Counted from the stretch's first letter, positions 23,052-31,302 are shown. The stretch is 34,335 nt of DNA from Hyphomicrobium sp. (GCA_019751875.1 JAIEMV010000021.1:1-34335); one strand, 5' to 3'. Numbers and translations are program-made. The notes: generated from the sequence alone by a model not told the origin.

Positions 23052-24516
23052 GGGATTCACCCAGGGGATTGCCGTTGCTGTCGAGCACTTCTGCCGAGGC
23101 GAGCGCCGCAGCGAGACGGCCTTCTTCTTTGTAGTATTCAGCCCGGTCCCAGAATCGTGGGCGTGCGATGCCTGTCGAGCGGTGGCGCCCGATCAGTTTG
23201 CCGTTGGCGTCCTCGCCAGTCACTTCGTAGACGAGCAGGTTCTGGAGAGTGACCGTCTCCTCTTCCATGCCGAGGACTTCGGTGATGTGCGTGATTTTGC
23301 GCGAGCCGTCGCGCAGGCGCGAGGCCTGGACGATGACATCGATCGAGCCGCAAATCATTTCGCGGATGGTTTTCACGGGCAGCGCGTATCCGCCCATCAT
23401 GATCATCGATTCCAAACGGCTGATGGCCTCGCGCGGGCTGTTGGCGTGGAGCGTGCCCATCGAGCCATCGTGGCCTGTATTCATCGCCTGTAGAAGGTCG
23501 AATGCCTCAGGGCCGCGGACTTCGCCGACGATGATGCGTTCGGGGCGCATACGAAGACAGTTTTTGACAAGGTCGCGCATGGTGATCTCGCCTTCGCCTT
23601 CCAGATTGGGCGGGCGGGTTTCGAGGCGGACGACGTGCGGCTGCTGGAGCTGAAGTTCGGCGGAGTCTTCGCAGGTGATGATGCGTTCGTCATGATCAAC
23701 GCAACCGGTCATGCAGTTGAGGAGCGTCGTCTTGCCCGAACCGGTGCCGCCGGAGATCAAGACGTTGCAGCGGACCCGGCCGATAATCTCAAGGATCGTC
23801 TTGCCGGCCGGCGTGATGGAGCCGAACTTGACGAGGTTGTCGAGACGCAGGCGATCCTTCTTGAACTTACGAATGGTGAGTGCGGGTCCGTCGATAGCCA
23901 GCGGCGGGGCGATGACGTTGACGCGCGACCCGTCGGGAAGGCGAGCGTCGCAGATTGGACTTGATTCATCGACGCGGCGGCCGACCTGGCTGACGATGCG
24001 CTGACAGATGTTCATCAGCTGCTGGTTGTCGGCGAAGCGAACCGCGGTCTTTTGCACCTTGCCGCCGACTTCGATGAACGTGGTCGCGGCGCCGTTGACC
24101 ATGATGTCCGCGATGTCGTCGCGGGCAAGCAGGGGCTCGAGCGGACCGTAGCCCAGCACGTCGTTGCAGATATCCTCGAGCAGCTCTTCCTGCTCGGCGA
24201 TCGACATGACGACGTTCTTGACCTGGATAATCTCGCTGACGATGTCGCGGATTTCTTCGCGCGCAGCGGCAGCATCCAGCTTGGCGAGCTGCGTCAGGTC
24301 GATGGTGTCGATCAGTGCGTTGAACACCGTCGTTTTGACGTCGTAGTACTCTTCGGAGTGCCGGCGCTGCGGCTCGGACACCTCGGGTATTGTACGGGGT
24401 GCGGGCGCTTCGGCAGCACGCGGCTGCGCAGCCGCACCCGTGTTGGCCACCGCTTGATTCTGAGGAGCGATGCGGCGCGGTTGTGGTGCGCCTTCTGTCG
24501 AACGCCTGCCGAACAT
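23044..24516 (-). CDS. cpaF: Tad pilus assembly ATPase CpaF (TadA)
   Basis: A 490-residue secretion ATPase of the type II/IV superfamily that drives Flp pilin assembly. A Pro/Ala-rich N-terminus (~1-50) precedes a helical N-domain (VFNALIDTIDLTQLAKLDA) and the motif LLEDICNDVLGYGPLEPLLA. The core has PICDARLPDGSRVNVIAPPL, Walker A SGGTGSGKTTLLN (~255), the Asp box CEDSAEL, Walker B RPERIIVGEVRGPEAFDLLQ and the His box GHDGSMGTLHANSPREAISR, all intact. The tail has VQASRLRDGSRKITHITEV. It lies 12 nt after cpaE and overlaps tadB. Confidence 0.97.
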   Translation of the reverse strand: MFGRRSTEGAPQPRRIAPQNQAVANTGAAAQPRAAEAPAPRTIPEVSEPQRRHSEEYYDVKTTVFNALIDTIDLTQLAKLDAAAAREEIRDIVSEIIQVKNVVMSIAEQEELLEDICNDVLGYGPLEPLLARDDIADIMVNGAATTFIEVGGKVQKTAVRFADNQQLMNICQRIVSQVGRRVDESSPICDARLPDGSRVNVIAPPLAIDGPALTIRKFKKDRLRLDNLVKFGSITPAGKTILEIIGRVRCNVLISGGTGSGKTTLLNCMTGCVDHDERIITCEDSAELQLQQPHVVRLETRPPNLEGEGEITMRDLVKNCLRMRPERIIVGEVRGPEAFDLLQAMNTGHDGSMGTLHANSPREAISRLESMIMMGGYALPVKTIREMICGSIDVIVQASRLRDGSRKITHITEVLGMEEETVTLQNLLVYEVTGEDANGKLIGRHRSTGIARPRFWDRAEYYKEEGRLAAALASAEVLDSNGNPLGESHG

Positions 24517-24528
24517 GCGTGTTTATCC

Positions 24529-25839
24529 TTAGCGCTTCAGTTTCAGCTTCTCGAGGAGGGGTGCGAGGGGGGATTTCTTTTCGACTTTCACTTCCTTGCG
24601 GTGCGCCAGCGTCATTGCAATTTCGCGGAAAGTCGGGGCCGCCTTGGCGCGGGCGCTCAACTCCTCGATCATCTGACCATTGTTGGAAGCCTGCCCGAAG
24701 GTCTCCGGATCGAAATCGATGACAGCGAGCGCCTTGATCCCGATCGCTTCCTCGAATTCTTTCAACCCGATCTCAGGCCGCTTGGGCATGTTGGCCATGT
24801 TCAGGACAAGCTGCGGAGACTGGTCGTTCTTACGGGACTGCTTCAAAAGCTCAACGATGTTCTTGGCGTTGCGAAGGTTGGCGAGATCGGGAGCTGCTGT
24901 GATGACAACCTCGTCCGCCTGCAACAGGACACGCTTGGTCCAGGCCGACCAACCATGCGGCAGGTCGACAACAACGTAGGGCACATTCTGGCGGGCCACA
25001 TCGATGACCATGTCGCAGCCGTCGGGCGTGATCTCGTAGTCGCGATCGAGCACGACCGGAGCCGCGAAGATCGACAAATGCTCCGAGCATTTCGTCAGCA
25101 GACGGTCGAGCAGCACCTCATCGAGTCGCTCCGGCGACGCCAAGGCATCGGCAATGCCCTGGACCGGGTCCTGGTTGAAGTCGAGGCCCGTCGTTCCGAA
25201 GGCAAGGTCAAGGTCAGCGATGATGACGTTCGACTTCAACGCCTCTGACAGCGTCCAAGCCGTGTTGTGGCAAATCGTCGATGATCCGACACCGCCCTTG
25301 GCGCCGATGAATGCATAGACGTGCCCCACGGGATCGGCTTCGGGGTCATTATAGAGATTGGACAGGCTCTCCATGAGCTGCGCCGGGGTGATCGGTGCGA
25401 CGAGATACTCGCTCACGCCGCGCTTGAGCAATTCACGGTAGAGGACGACATCGTTGACGTGACCGATGATCACAACTTTGGTGCCGGGATCACAGCATTC
25501 AGCGAGGCGGTCCAACTCGCTGATCAGCTGCTGGCGCGGCAGCGCGCTTTCCACAACGATCAGGTTTGGCGTGGGGCTTTCCTGATAATGCTGCACGGCG
25601 GCCGTCGCGCCGCCCATGTGGACACTGACGTGCGCTTTGCTCAAGCGACGGTCTTCCGACGCGTCCTGTACTACGCTGGCCATATGACTGTTTTCGCAAA
25701 AGGCCTGGATCGAGATGCGCGGAATCGGACGGGCACGCTCAAGGCTCGCTTGGCTGTTTTCTTCAACGGCGTAGTCAAGCTCGAATCGATCGGCGTTCGC
25801 TTCCGTTTCCGCAAAGTTGGTGCTGGTCTGTCTGATCAT
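24529..25839 (-). CDS. cpaE: Tad pilus localisation/assembly protein CpaE
   Basis: 436 residues. A receiver-like N-domain lies at ~45-160 (NLIVVESALPRQQLISELDR, KVVIIGHVNDVVLYRELLKR, SEYLVAPITPAQLMES). A MinD/ParA-type ATPase domain follows (~170-420): FIGAKGGVGSSTICHNTAW, IIADLDLAFGTTGLDF, YVVVDLPHGWSAWTKRVL, VVITAAPDLANLRNAKN. The P-loop reads GGVGSST without the usual GKS lysine, which is normal for CpaE. In Caulobacter CpaE acts in polar pilus assembly. It sits between cpaD (18-nt gap) and cpaF (12-nt gap) in one transcription unit. Confidence 0.96.
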   Translation of the reverse strand: MIRQTSTNFAETEANADRFELDYAVEENSQASLERARPIPRISIQAFCENSHMASVVQDASEDRRLSKAHVSVHMGGATAAVQHYQESPTPNLIVVESALPRQQLISELDRLAECCDPGTKVVIIGHVNDVVLYRELLKRGVSEYLVAPITPAQLMESLSNLYNDPEADPVGHVYAFIGAKGGVGSSTICHNTAWTLSEALKSNVIIADLDLAFGTTGLDFNQDPVQGIADALASPERLDEVLLDRLLTKCSEHLSIFAAPVVLDRDYEITPDGCDMVIDVARQNVPYVVVDLPHGWSAWTKRVLLQADEVVITAAPDLANLRNAKNIVELLKQSRKNDQSPQLVLNMANMPKRPEIGLKEFEEAIGIKALAVIDFDPETFGQASNNGQMIEELSARAKAAPTFREIAMTLAHRKEVKVEKKSPLAPLLEKLKLKR

Positions 25840-25857
25840 GTTACGAAAGCCTCGTTA

Positions 25858-26610
25858 TCACTGGCCGCTGGTGTCGACTCGTTCGTCTTGGCTCTTCTGG
25901 GCGCCGCTCGCTTCACCCTTGATGTACTTGTCCCACGTCACAGAACGACGTTCCGATGGCCGGGCATCCATGTTTCGCGGGCCGAGCAGATCAGCGGGAT
26001 TGACCACCATCGCGGCAAGGTTTTTCTGGGTCGCACAGCCCAAGTCCGGCGCCGGCAGGTTGCGGGGATTTCGCGCCAGATTGGTTTGGAAGTTGCCGCA
26101 TTCCGGGCCCTCTGCGACGTAGCGCAAGAAGGAGAGCTTCACGGGCGGGCTGGATGCACCGGCCGCATAAAAGGGTTCGATGTTGATTTCCGATTCCGTG
26201 TAGCCGTTCTCTTTAAGAAGTGCGCCGATCTCATGGACGGCTGTGATCGCGGCCGTTTCATTCGACGAGCCACTTGGAGCGGCAATGACGAGGCGGCTGT
26301 TGCCGGCATCGCTGGCGCGAGCCTGATGGCTAAAGCCTAGGACATCAGCACGTTGCGACGGTGAAAGACCGTTCGCACCACGGGGAACAGCGATGTTGAG
26401 CGTTTCGGGCTGCTGCGACACCAGGATGGGATGACGCTGCAGGGGATCGGTCAGTTCCCAGCCGGCGACGCGCGTGCCTTCTTCGATCGTCTTGCAGCCG
26501 GCGAGCGCCAGCGCCAGAGTGGCGGCCACCGCGAGCCGAGCCGACAGCGCAACGGTGTTTGCGTGGCGCGGATCGCGGACAGGGCGGCACTTCAAAGTTC
26601 CGGTGGTCAT
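25858..26610 (-). CDS. cpaD: Tad pilus lipoprotein CpaD
   Basis: 250 residues. The ATG at 26610 is chosen because GGAGA lies 8 nt upstream; an ATG at 26637 overlaps the cpaC stop as ATGA and would add nine residues. A lipoprotein signal is clear (VAATLALALAGC, lipobox LAGC), so the protein should be attached to a membrane facing the periplasm. The CpaD domain has DPLQRHPILVSQQPETLNI, GLSPSQRADVLGF, RLVIAAPSGSSNE and CGNFQTNLARNPRNLPAPDLGC, the last with a Cys pair. CpaD is thought to support the CpaC secretin. It lies between cpaC and cpaE. Confidence 0.94.
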   Translation of the reverse strand: MTTGTLKCRPVRDPRHANTVALSARLAVAATLALALAGCKTIEEGTRVAGWELTDPLQRHPILVSQQPETLNIAVPRGANGLSPSQRADVLGFSHQARASDAGNSRLVIAAPSGSSNETAAITAVHEIGALLKENGYTESEINIEPFYAAGASSPPVKLSFLRYVAEGPECGNFQTNLARNPRNLPAPDLGCATQKNLAAMVVNPADLLGPRNMDARPSERRSVTWDKYIKGEASGAQKSQDERVDTSGQ

Positions 26611-26633
26611 CGTGTGGTCTCCAACCTGTGCCG

Positions 26634-28271
26634 TCATTCGACAATGAAGCCGTAGTCGCCCTTGAGATCGCCGATCGGCTGTGCTGCCGGGTCGTGACCG
26701 TAGATACGGTTCAAGTGGCCTAGGAAAATGCCCTTCAAATCGGTCGCCTCGGCAAGACCATCGCTCGGTGCGCCGAGTTGCTGGCGCGCCACGGGCTTGA
26801 CGAGGTAGGGCGTGACGATGACGACGAGTTCAGTTTCTTCCTTGATGTAGTCGCGGCTGCGGAAGAGCGTACCTAACACCGGCAGGTCCTTGAGGCCTGG
26901 CAGTCCGTCAATGTTCTGGCGCACATCGTCAGAGATGAGGCCTGCAAGGGCAAGCGATCCGCCGGAGGGCATTTCGACCGTGGATTGGGCTTCGCGCTTG
27001 GAGAGGGCGGGGATCTGCAGGCCGCCGAGCGATACGGAGCCGGCGTTGGAGAGTTCGCTAACCTCGGTTTCGATCTTCAAGCTGATGCGCCCTTCCGACA
27101 TGACGGTCGGAGTGAAGGAGACGCCGACACCGAACTCTTTGAACGTAACAGTGATGCCACCCTGACCGTCCGCAACCGGGATTGGGAATTCACCACCTGC
27201 GAGGAATTTGGCAGCTTCGCCCGAAATGGCGGTCAGGGTCGGTTCGGCGAGGGTACGCATCAGGCCGGCGCGCTCGAGAGCGCGGATGGCGTGCGTCACC
27301 CGCGCGTCCCCATTTGTCCAGCCGCCCGCTATGCCCGAGTTACCGAACGGATTACCTGCGCCAGGCGGACCAGGGTTGTAGTTGGTGAGCAAGCCGGCGT
27401 TATCGCCTGTCGTCTGAATGCCAGGAATTGGCAGACTTCCCAGGCCAGCGGCGGTGGTCAGCGGCAGTGCGTTTGCCGTCAGCAGAGACGTTGCAAAGTT
27501 GCCGGCGTTGATCGTGGCGCCGATGTTGATGCCGAACTGCTTGAGCAGCGTGCGTTGGACTTCCGCGACAGTGACCTTGAGCATGACCTGCTCTTCGCCA
27601 TCCACGGCGAGCATATTGATCACATTGCTCTCAAGGGGATTGTCAAACCCCTGTCCGTTCTGCTGCTGGTTCTGCAACGTCACACCATCGGCGGTGGACG
27701 CGGTTTTGAACTGATACTGCGCCGTGATGAACTGGCGGGCGATCTGACCCGCGCGATTGGAGTCCACCGGAGTTCGGACGGTGCCTGTCAGAATGATCGT
27801 GTTGTTCAACACTTCGGCGGTAATGTTGGAGCCTGGGATGAGACGTGCAAGCAAGGCGTCAAGATCAGCCGTCTCGCGCTTGACGTAGATTTCGAGCGTC
27901 GCGAACTGATCGCCATTCTCATCGAAGATGAAGGCGTTCGATTCGCCGAAGCCCTTGGCCATGAGAAAGATGCGGTTGGAGGACTGCACCACCGCGTCAA
28001 CGGCCTGCGGATTCGACATGATGATGTCGCGCGCGGGTCGGGGCATTTCGATCATCGTCGACTTGCCCAGGCCCAGATAAACCGTGCGGCGCTTGCCGGC
28101 GTCTGCTTCCGTCAAACGGATCAGCGATTCGTGCTGGCCGGCCTTGAGGCCATAGAGGCTTTTGTCGAGATGGCCCCCCACGTCATCGCCCGCGCGAGCG
28201 GGGCTCAGCGCTGCGGCGGTGACCACCATCGCGATGACGGACGCAAGCCGTCTAATCACCAAATTCAGCAT
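26634..28271 (-). CDS. cpaC: Tad pilus outer-membrane secretin CpaC
   Basis: A 545-residue secretin that forms the outer-membrane pore for the Flp pilus. A signal peptide is present (LASVIAMVVTAAALSPARAG). The pilus-assembly N-domain (~45-125) has YLGLGKSTMIEMPRPARDII, SNPQAVDAVVQSSNRIFL and GESNAFIFDENGDQ. A BON-like segment follows (~135-195, TIILTGTVRTPVDSNRAGQI). The secretin domain (~220-510) has QVMLKVTVAEVQRTLLKQFG, LAEPTLTAISGEAAKFLAGG, EFPIPV, GVGVSFTPTV, AQSTVEMPSGGSLALAGLIS and GLPGLKDLPVLGTLFRSRDY, all standard motifs. A Gly/Asn-rich loop (~290-325) interrupts it. It begins 40 nt after cpaB. Confidence 0.97.
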   Translation of the reverse strand: MLNLVIRRLASVIAMVVTAAALSPARAGDDVGGHLDKSLYGLKAGQHESLIRLTEADAGKRRTVYLGLGKSTMIEMPRPARDIIMSNPQAVDAVVQSSNRIFLMAKGFGESNAFIFDENGDQFATLEIYVKRETADLDALLARLIPGSNITAEVLNNTIILTGTVRTPVDSNRAGQIARQFITAQYQFKTASTADGVTLQNQQQNGQGFDNPLESNVINMLAVDGEEQVMLKVTVAEVQRTLLKQFGINIGATINAGNFATSLLTANALPLTTAAGLGSLPIPGIQTTGDNAGLLTNYNPGPPGAGNPFGNSGIAGGWTNGDARVTHAIRALERAGLMRTLAEPTLTAISGEAAKFLAGGEFPIPVADGQGGITVTFKEFGVGVSFTPTVMSEGRISLKIETEVSELSNAGSVSLGGLQIPALSKREAQSTVEMPSGGSLALAGLISDDVRQNIDGLPGLKDLPVLGTLFRSRDYIKEETELVVIVTPYLVKPVARQQLGAPSDGLAEATDLKGIFLGHLNRIYGHDPAAQPIGDLKGDYGFIVE

Positions 28272-28311
28272 CGTATGTCTGCCTTCCGACGAACTTGCAA
28301 AATCGATCAGA

Positions 28312-29118
28312 TCAGTTCACGCCCATGGCGCGTGATCTGACGCCGTAACGAAGAAGCCTGATGGCATTTCCGTCTTTCGGTTTGTTGAGGACCTCGCCGA
28401 CGCCCGGTCCCCTATTGGATGGATCAAGGTCGGCGATGGAGCGCAGAGCGAGACTGATTTCACCCAGCGAGTTGGCGAGCAGGAGCATTTCAGCCTGACG
28501 GGGTGTGAGTTCGAGAGTGGCAGTGTTCGCCGCGCCCTCAGCCGACTTCTTGCCTTCTTTGGTTTCGATCTGCTGACCGAGGGCAAGGACGCGGACATTC
28601 GTGAAAAGGGTGTCGCTGACGTATTCGTCGCCACCGGTCTTGCCGCGCAGGCGGCGAATCAGAATGACGTCGACGTGGTCGTTGGGAAGGATCAGGCGAC
28701 CGACGGCTGTTTCTTCCTTGATGCGCGTGGAGACGGCGCGCATACCGGCGGGGAGGATGGCGGCCAACACGCCGCCCTGCCCGGCCTTCACGAGTTTGGC
28801 GGGGGTGATGGGCTCGCCGGCAAGTATCGGCGCGCGGGCAATGGCGCCTGAGAGCTGGCGCATCGCTTCGCGATTGGATTTGTCGGTAATGAAGCCTTTG
28901 GCGGCGTCGGCAGGCCATTCCTGCCAGCGGAAGCTGCCTTCGTTCGTCACCTGCCCGAGACCGATATCGGCACCGGCGACCAGAACCTGGACCGAGTTGA
29001 CCTTGACCTCGACCCGCTTCTCTTCCGTCGGCTTGTTCAGCATCCCCTTGACCAGCACGAAGGCCAGGAGCGCTGAGACGCCCGCGATGGAAATGCCTAT
29101 GAACTGAGCTCGTTTCAT
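28312..29118 (-). CDS. cpaB: Tad pilus periplasmic assembly protein CpaB (RcpC)
   Basis: 268 residues with one N-terminal membrane helix (~6-26, FIGISIAGVSALLAFVLVKG). A SAF-type domain follows (~45-110, VQVLVAGADIGLGQVTNEGS, FRWQEWP, ARAPILAGEPITPAKLV). The RcpC/CpaB domain has LPAGMRAVSTRIKEETAVGR, ILPNDHVDVILIRR and ATLELTPRQAEMLLLANSLG. CpaB acts in the periplasm with the secretin. No strong ribosome-binding site precedes the ATG at 29118. The gene opens the cpaBCDEF-tadBC unit. The 169 nt upstream, after cpaA, contain a CtrA-like box and a small palindrome, so a promoter of its own is likely. Confidence 0.95.
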   Translation of the reverse strand: MKRAQFIGISIAGVSALLAFVLVKGMLNKPTEEKRVEVKVNSVQVLVAGADIGLGQVTNEGSFRWQEWPADAAKGFITDKSNREAMRQLSGAIARAPILAGEPITPAKLVKAGQGGVLAAILPAGMRAVSTRIKEETAVGRLILPNDHVDVILIRRLRGKTGGDEYVSDTLFTNVRVLALGQQIETKEGKKSAEGAANTATLELTPRQAEMLLLANSLGEISLALRSIADLDPSNRGPGVGEVLNKPKDGNAIRLLRYGVRSRAMGVN

Positions 29119-29191
29119 TGCGCGACTTTGCGTCCCTATGCGCCGGAAAGACCCCTCTTCCCGACGTGGACTCAGTTTTGCGCGACATTCG

Positions 29192-29206
29192 TCAATGCGA
29201 GGTTAA
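29192..29206 (-). promoter_or_regulatory. CtrA-like binding site upstream of cpaB
   Basis: On the minus strand the sequence reads TTAA-CCTCGCA-TTGA followed by C, one mismatch from the CtrA consensus TTAA-N7-TTAAC. It lies 74-88 nt ahead of the cpaB start, a suitable distance for promoter control. CtrA activates pilin transcription in Caulobacter; control here is inference from the motif alone. Confidence 0.45.
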
Positions 29207-29209
29207 TTG

Positions 29210-29226
29210 GCGTCGTAAATCGACGC
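29210..29226. promoter_or_regulatory. Small palindrome in the cpaA-cpaB gap
   Basis: GCGTCG (29210-29215) and CGACGC (29221-29226) pair perfectly around TAAAT, directly beside the CtrA-like box. It may be an operator or the stem of a weak terminator for cpaA. No T-run follows on the minus strand within a few bases. Confidence 0.35.
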
Positions 29227-29287
29227 GCCCGCACCACCCCCAGAATAAGGCACTATCAAAGCGAACAATTTTTGCCGGCTTGCCCCG

Positions 29288-29827
29288 TCAAATGATCAGC
29301 AGCTTAAAGAGGGCGGTCTTGGGGTAGACGGCGAGACCGCCGGCGCAGATCGCCAAACCATAGGGGATGCCGTTGCCTGACTTGTATAGACGGGCGGCCC
29401 ATTCGGGCAGTTGTACTCCGCCGGCGGGTATGCTGCGGACGGCCAGGAACGTGAGGGCGAGAGCGCCACCTGCCACGGTGACGTACGCGATGAAAGGAAT
29501 GAGTTGATCGTAGCCCACCCAGAGGGCGCTGACGGCGAGGAGCTTGGCATCGCCGCCACCCAAAAGGTTGAGTGCAAAGAGCGCGATGCCAAATGCGAGG
29601 ACGATTGCGAATGCGGCCAGGTGCATCAACGCAGCATGCATGGACAGACCGGCTAGCAAGGCGGCTACCGGGAACAAGGCAAGCATGGCCAGCGAGATCC
29701 GATTGGGGATGGTCATCGTGAAGACGTCCATCACCGCGGCGTATGCCAACGCTGCAGGGAACAGCAGGAGAACCGGATAGTCGAGCACGCGAAAACTCCA
29801 CAAACAGAACGCGACGCTTCCGAACAT
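29288..29827 (-). CDS. cpaA: Prepilin peptidase CpaA (TadV)
   Basis: A 179-residue inner-membrane aspartic peptidase that processes Flp prepilin. It has about five or six hydrophobic helices. The two catalytic aspartates are visible in AAVMDVFTMTIPNRIS (~33) and in the GxGD-type motif LLGGGDAKLL (~92). It lacks the large cytoplasmic methylase loop of PilD, as usual for CpaA. The gene precedes cpaB with a 169-nt gap. Its substrate pilin gene, usually nearby, is not in the window. Confidence 0.95.
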   Translation of the reverse strand: MFGSVAFCLWSFRVLDYPVLLLFPAALAYAAVMDVFTMTIPNRISLAMLALFPVAALLAGLSMHAALMHLAAFAIVLAFGIALFALNLLGGGDAKLLAVSALWVGYDQLIPFIAYVTVAGGALALTFLAVRSIPAGGVQLPEWAARLYKSGNGIPYGLAICAGGLAVYPKTALFKLLII

Positions 29828-29839
29828 GCCTGATCTTGG

Positions 29840-29854
29840 TTAATCCGGGGTAAA
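29840..29854 (-). promoter_or_regulatory. CtrA-like binding site upstream of cpaA
   Basis: The minus strand reads TTTA-CCCCGGA-TTAA followed by CC, one mismatch from TTAA-N7-TTAAC. It lies only 13-27 nt ahead of the cpaA start codon, so activation would need a transcription start very close to the ATG; repression or coincidence is also possible. The matching box ahead of cpaB raises its credibility. Confidence 0.4.
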
Positions 29855-29874
29855 CCGGGGATGCGGTTGGAGCG

Positions 29875-31014
29875 TCAGCGAAAGTGTTTGGAGAGTTTCA
29901 GCCCCTGGGCCTGGTAGTTGGAGCCCAGATCGCGGCCGTAAAGCATTTCCGGCACTTCGACCATGCGCTCGTAGATCAGGCGCCCAATGATCTGCCCGTC
30001 TTCGAGAATGAACGGGACTTTGTGGGAGCGGACTTCCAAAACGACGCGGGAGCCGTGTCCGCCGGCAGCCTCGTGGCCGAAACCGGGATCCATAAACCCC
30101 GCATAGTGCACGCGGAACTCGCCAACCAGCGGGTTGAAGGGCATCATTTCGGCCGCATGCGTCGGCGGAATGTGAACGGCTTCCTTCGAGGCCAATATGT
30201 AGAATTGGTCCGGATCGAGAATTAGGCGTCGGGCGCCGCGGGAGTCGATTTCTTCCCAGTAATCGGAGATGGCGCAGCTCTTGGGGGCATCGACATCAAC
30301 GACGCCGGTGTGCCGCTTGGCGCGGTAGCCGACGAGGCCTGAGATACCCCCGACCAAATCTACGGAAAGTGCGATGCCGTCGCTGATATCCGCGGAACCG
30401 CCGGAGACGAGCGTCAGCTGCTTATGAAGGCGGGCAAGGCTCTTGTCGTCTTCCCGAGGATTGCCGACGCGAAAGCGGAGCTGACTCAGCTTCGAGCCCG
30501 TGCGGGCGAGAATCGGGAAGGTCTGCGGGCAGATCTCGGCGTAGAGCGGTCCCTTGTACCCGGCCGGGATCTGGTCAAATGCGGTCACGCCATCCGCTAT
30601 GACGCGGGTGAAGACGTCCAGGCGGCCCGTGGAGCTTTTTGGGTTGGCCGATGCCGAAATGGTGTCGGGAAGGCCGAGGCTTTCGAGCAGCGGCACGATG
30701 TAGACGCAGCCGGTTTCGAGGACGGCACCTTTGGTCAGGTCGATGGTGTGCAGCTTCAGGTCGGCCAGCTTTTCGGTCACCTTGGAACCCGGGCCCGGCA
30801 AGAAGCTGGCGCGGACACGATAGGCTTCGCGGCCCAGACGCAGATCGACGCTGGCCGGCTGGAGCTGGCCGGCGGCCAACGGCTCGGAGAGCTTGAGCGC
30901 ACCGCCCGAGATCAGAGCACGGATGGCCTGGGCGGGCAGAATGCCGTTCGACACCGCGACGCCCAGAGGGCGAGATCGCGACGTCTTGGCCCGAACTGCG
31001 GTCTTCTTTGCCAT
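29875..31014 (-). CDS. dcd: 2'-deoxycytidine 5'-triphosphate deaminase, long two-part form
   Basis: A 379-residue enzyme expected to deaminate dCTP to dUTP for thymidylate synthesis. The ATG at 31014 (MAKKTAVRAK) is chosen because GGGGAG lies 5 nt upstream; the frame runs back to 31749 but that part is antisense to metZ. Each half carries a dUTPase/DCD-like block. The first has QPASVDLRLGREAYRVRA, SASANPKSSTGRLDVFTRV and YKGPLYAEICPQTFPIL. The second has LDPDQFYILASKEAVHIPP, VHYAGFMDPGFGHEAAGGHG, SRVVLEVRSHKVPFILEDGQ and IIGRLIYERM. Bacterial Dcd is usually ~190 residues; the doubled form is known in Rhizobiales. It is divergent from metZ. Confidence 0.93.
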   Translation of the reverse strand: MAKKTAVRAKTSRSRPLGVAVSNGILPAQAIRALISGGALKLSEPLAAGQLQPASVDLRLGREAYRVRASFLPGPGSKVTEKLADLKLHTIDLTKGAVLETGCVYIVPLLESLGLPDTISASANPKSSTGRLDVFTRVIADGVTAFDQIPAGYKGPLYAEICPQTFPILARTGSKLSQLRFRVGNPREDDKSLARLHKQLTLVSGGSADISDGIALSVDLVGGISGLVGYRAKRHTGVVDVDAPKSCAISDYWEEIDSRGARRLILDPDQFYILASKEAVHIPPTHAAEMMPFNPLVGEFRVHYAGFMDPGFGHEAAGGHGSRVVLEVRSHKVPFILEDGQIIGRLIYERMVEVPEMLYGRDLGSNYQAQGLKLSKHFR

Positions 31015-31099
31015 GAGGGCTCCCCACTGCTCCTCTCTGGGCTCTAAAGCATGGTGTGCTTGACGCCAAGGGGAGGGGGCGGTATTCCCCGGCCGATCA

Positions 31100-31155
31100 T
31101 CGTGGTGATTTGGCCGGCCGGCTTGCAGCCACGTAAAACAACTCGCTAAATGGCC
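31100..31155 (+). ncRNA. SAM-II riboswitch (SAM_alpha) ahead of metZ
   Basis: The three conserved blocks of SAM-II occur in order and at the right spacing: GATTT (31107-31111), TTGCA (31123-31127) and GCTAAA (31145-31150). Stem P1 is CGTGG (31101-31105) with CCACG (31129-31133). The pseudoknot is GGCC in the loop with GGCC at 31152-31155. SAM-II aptamers bind S-adenosylmethionine and lower expression of methionine genes, often metZ or metA, in alphaproteobacteria. The aptamer lies 147 nt ahead of the metZ start, so control may act through the following hairpin. Confidence 0.92.
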
Positions 31156-31171
31156 GCGCGCACCCGGAATT

Positions 31172-31226
31172 CCCGGCGCACGGCTCCTTAGGTGAAGGGG
31201 CGTGCCGCAGGGGTACCGGGTTTTTT
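31172..31226 (+). terminator. Terminator-like hairpin between riboswitch and metZ
   Basis: CCCGG (31172-31176) and GCACG (31178-31182) can pair with CCGGG (31216-31220) and CGTGC (31201-31205). The stem is followed at once by six T residues (31221-31226). A second copy, ACCCGG (31162-31167), just after the aptamer could pair with CCGGGT instead. This suggests SAM-dependent transcription attenuation, with the metZ start 76 nt further on. The stem is interrupted, so confidence is moderate. Confidence 0.5.
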
Positions 31227-31302
31227 GTTGTGCCGGCGTGGCAACGCCGCAGCGGGTTTTATTGTGCGGTGCGGGGACGCGACCGCCGGGGAGCAGACGG
31301 AC

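Noticed and set aside
24052-25248. 398-codon open frame on the plus strand
   Set aside because: Crosses the cpaF/cpaE boundary in antisense and has a typical His/Asp/Arg-rich shadow composition.
26985-28340. 451-codon open frame on the plus strand
   Set aside because: Antisense to the cpaC secretin, which carries all standard family motifs on the minus strand.
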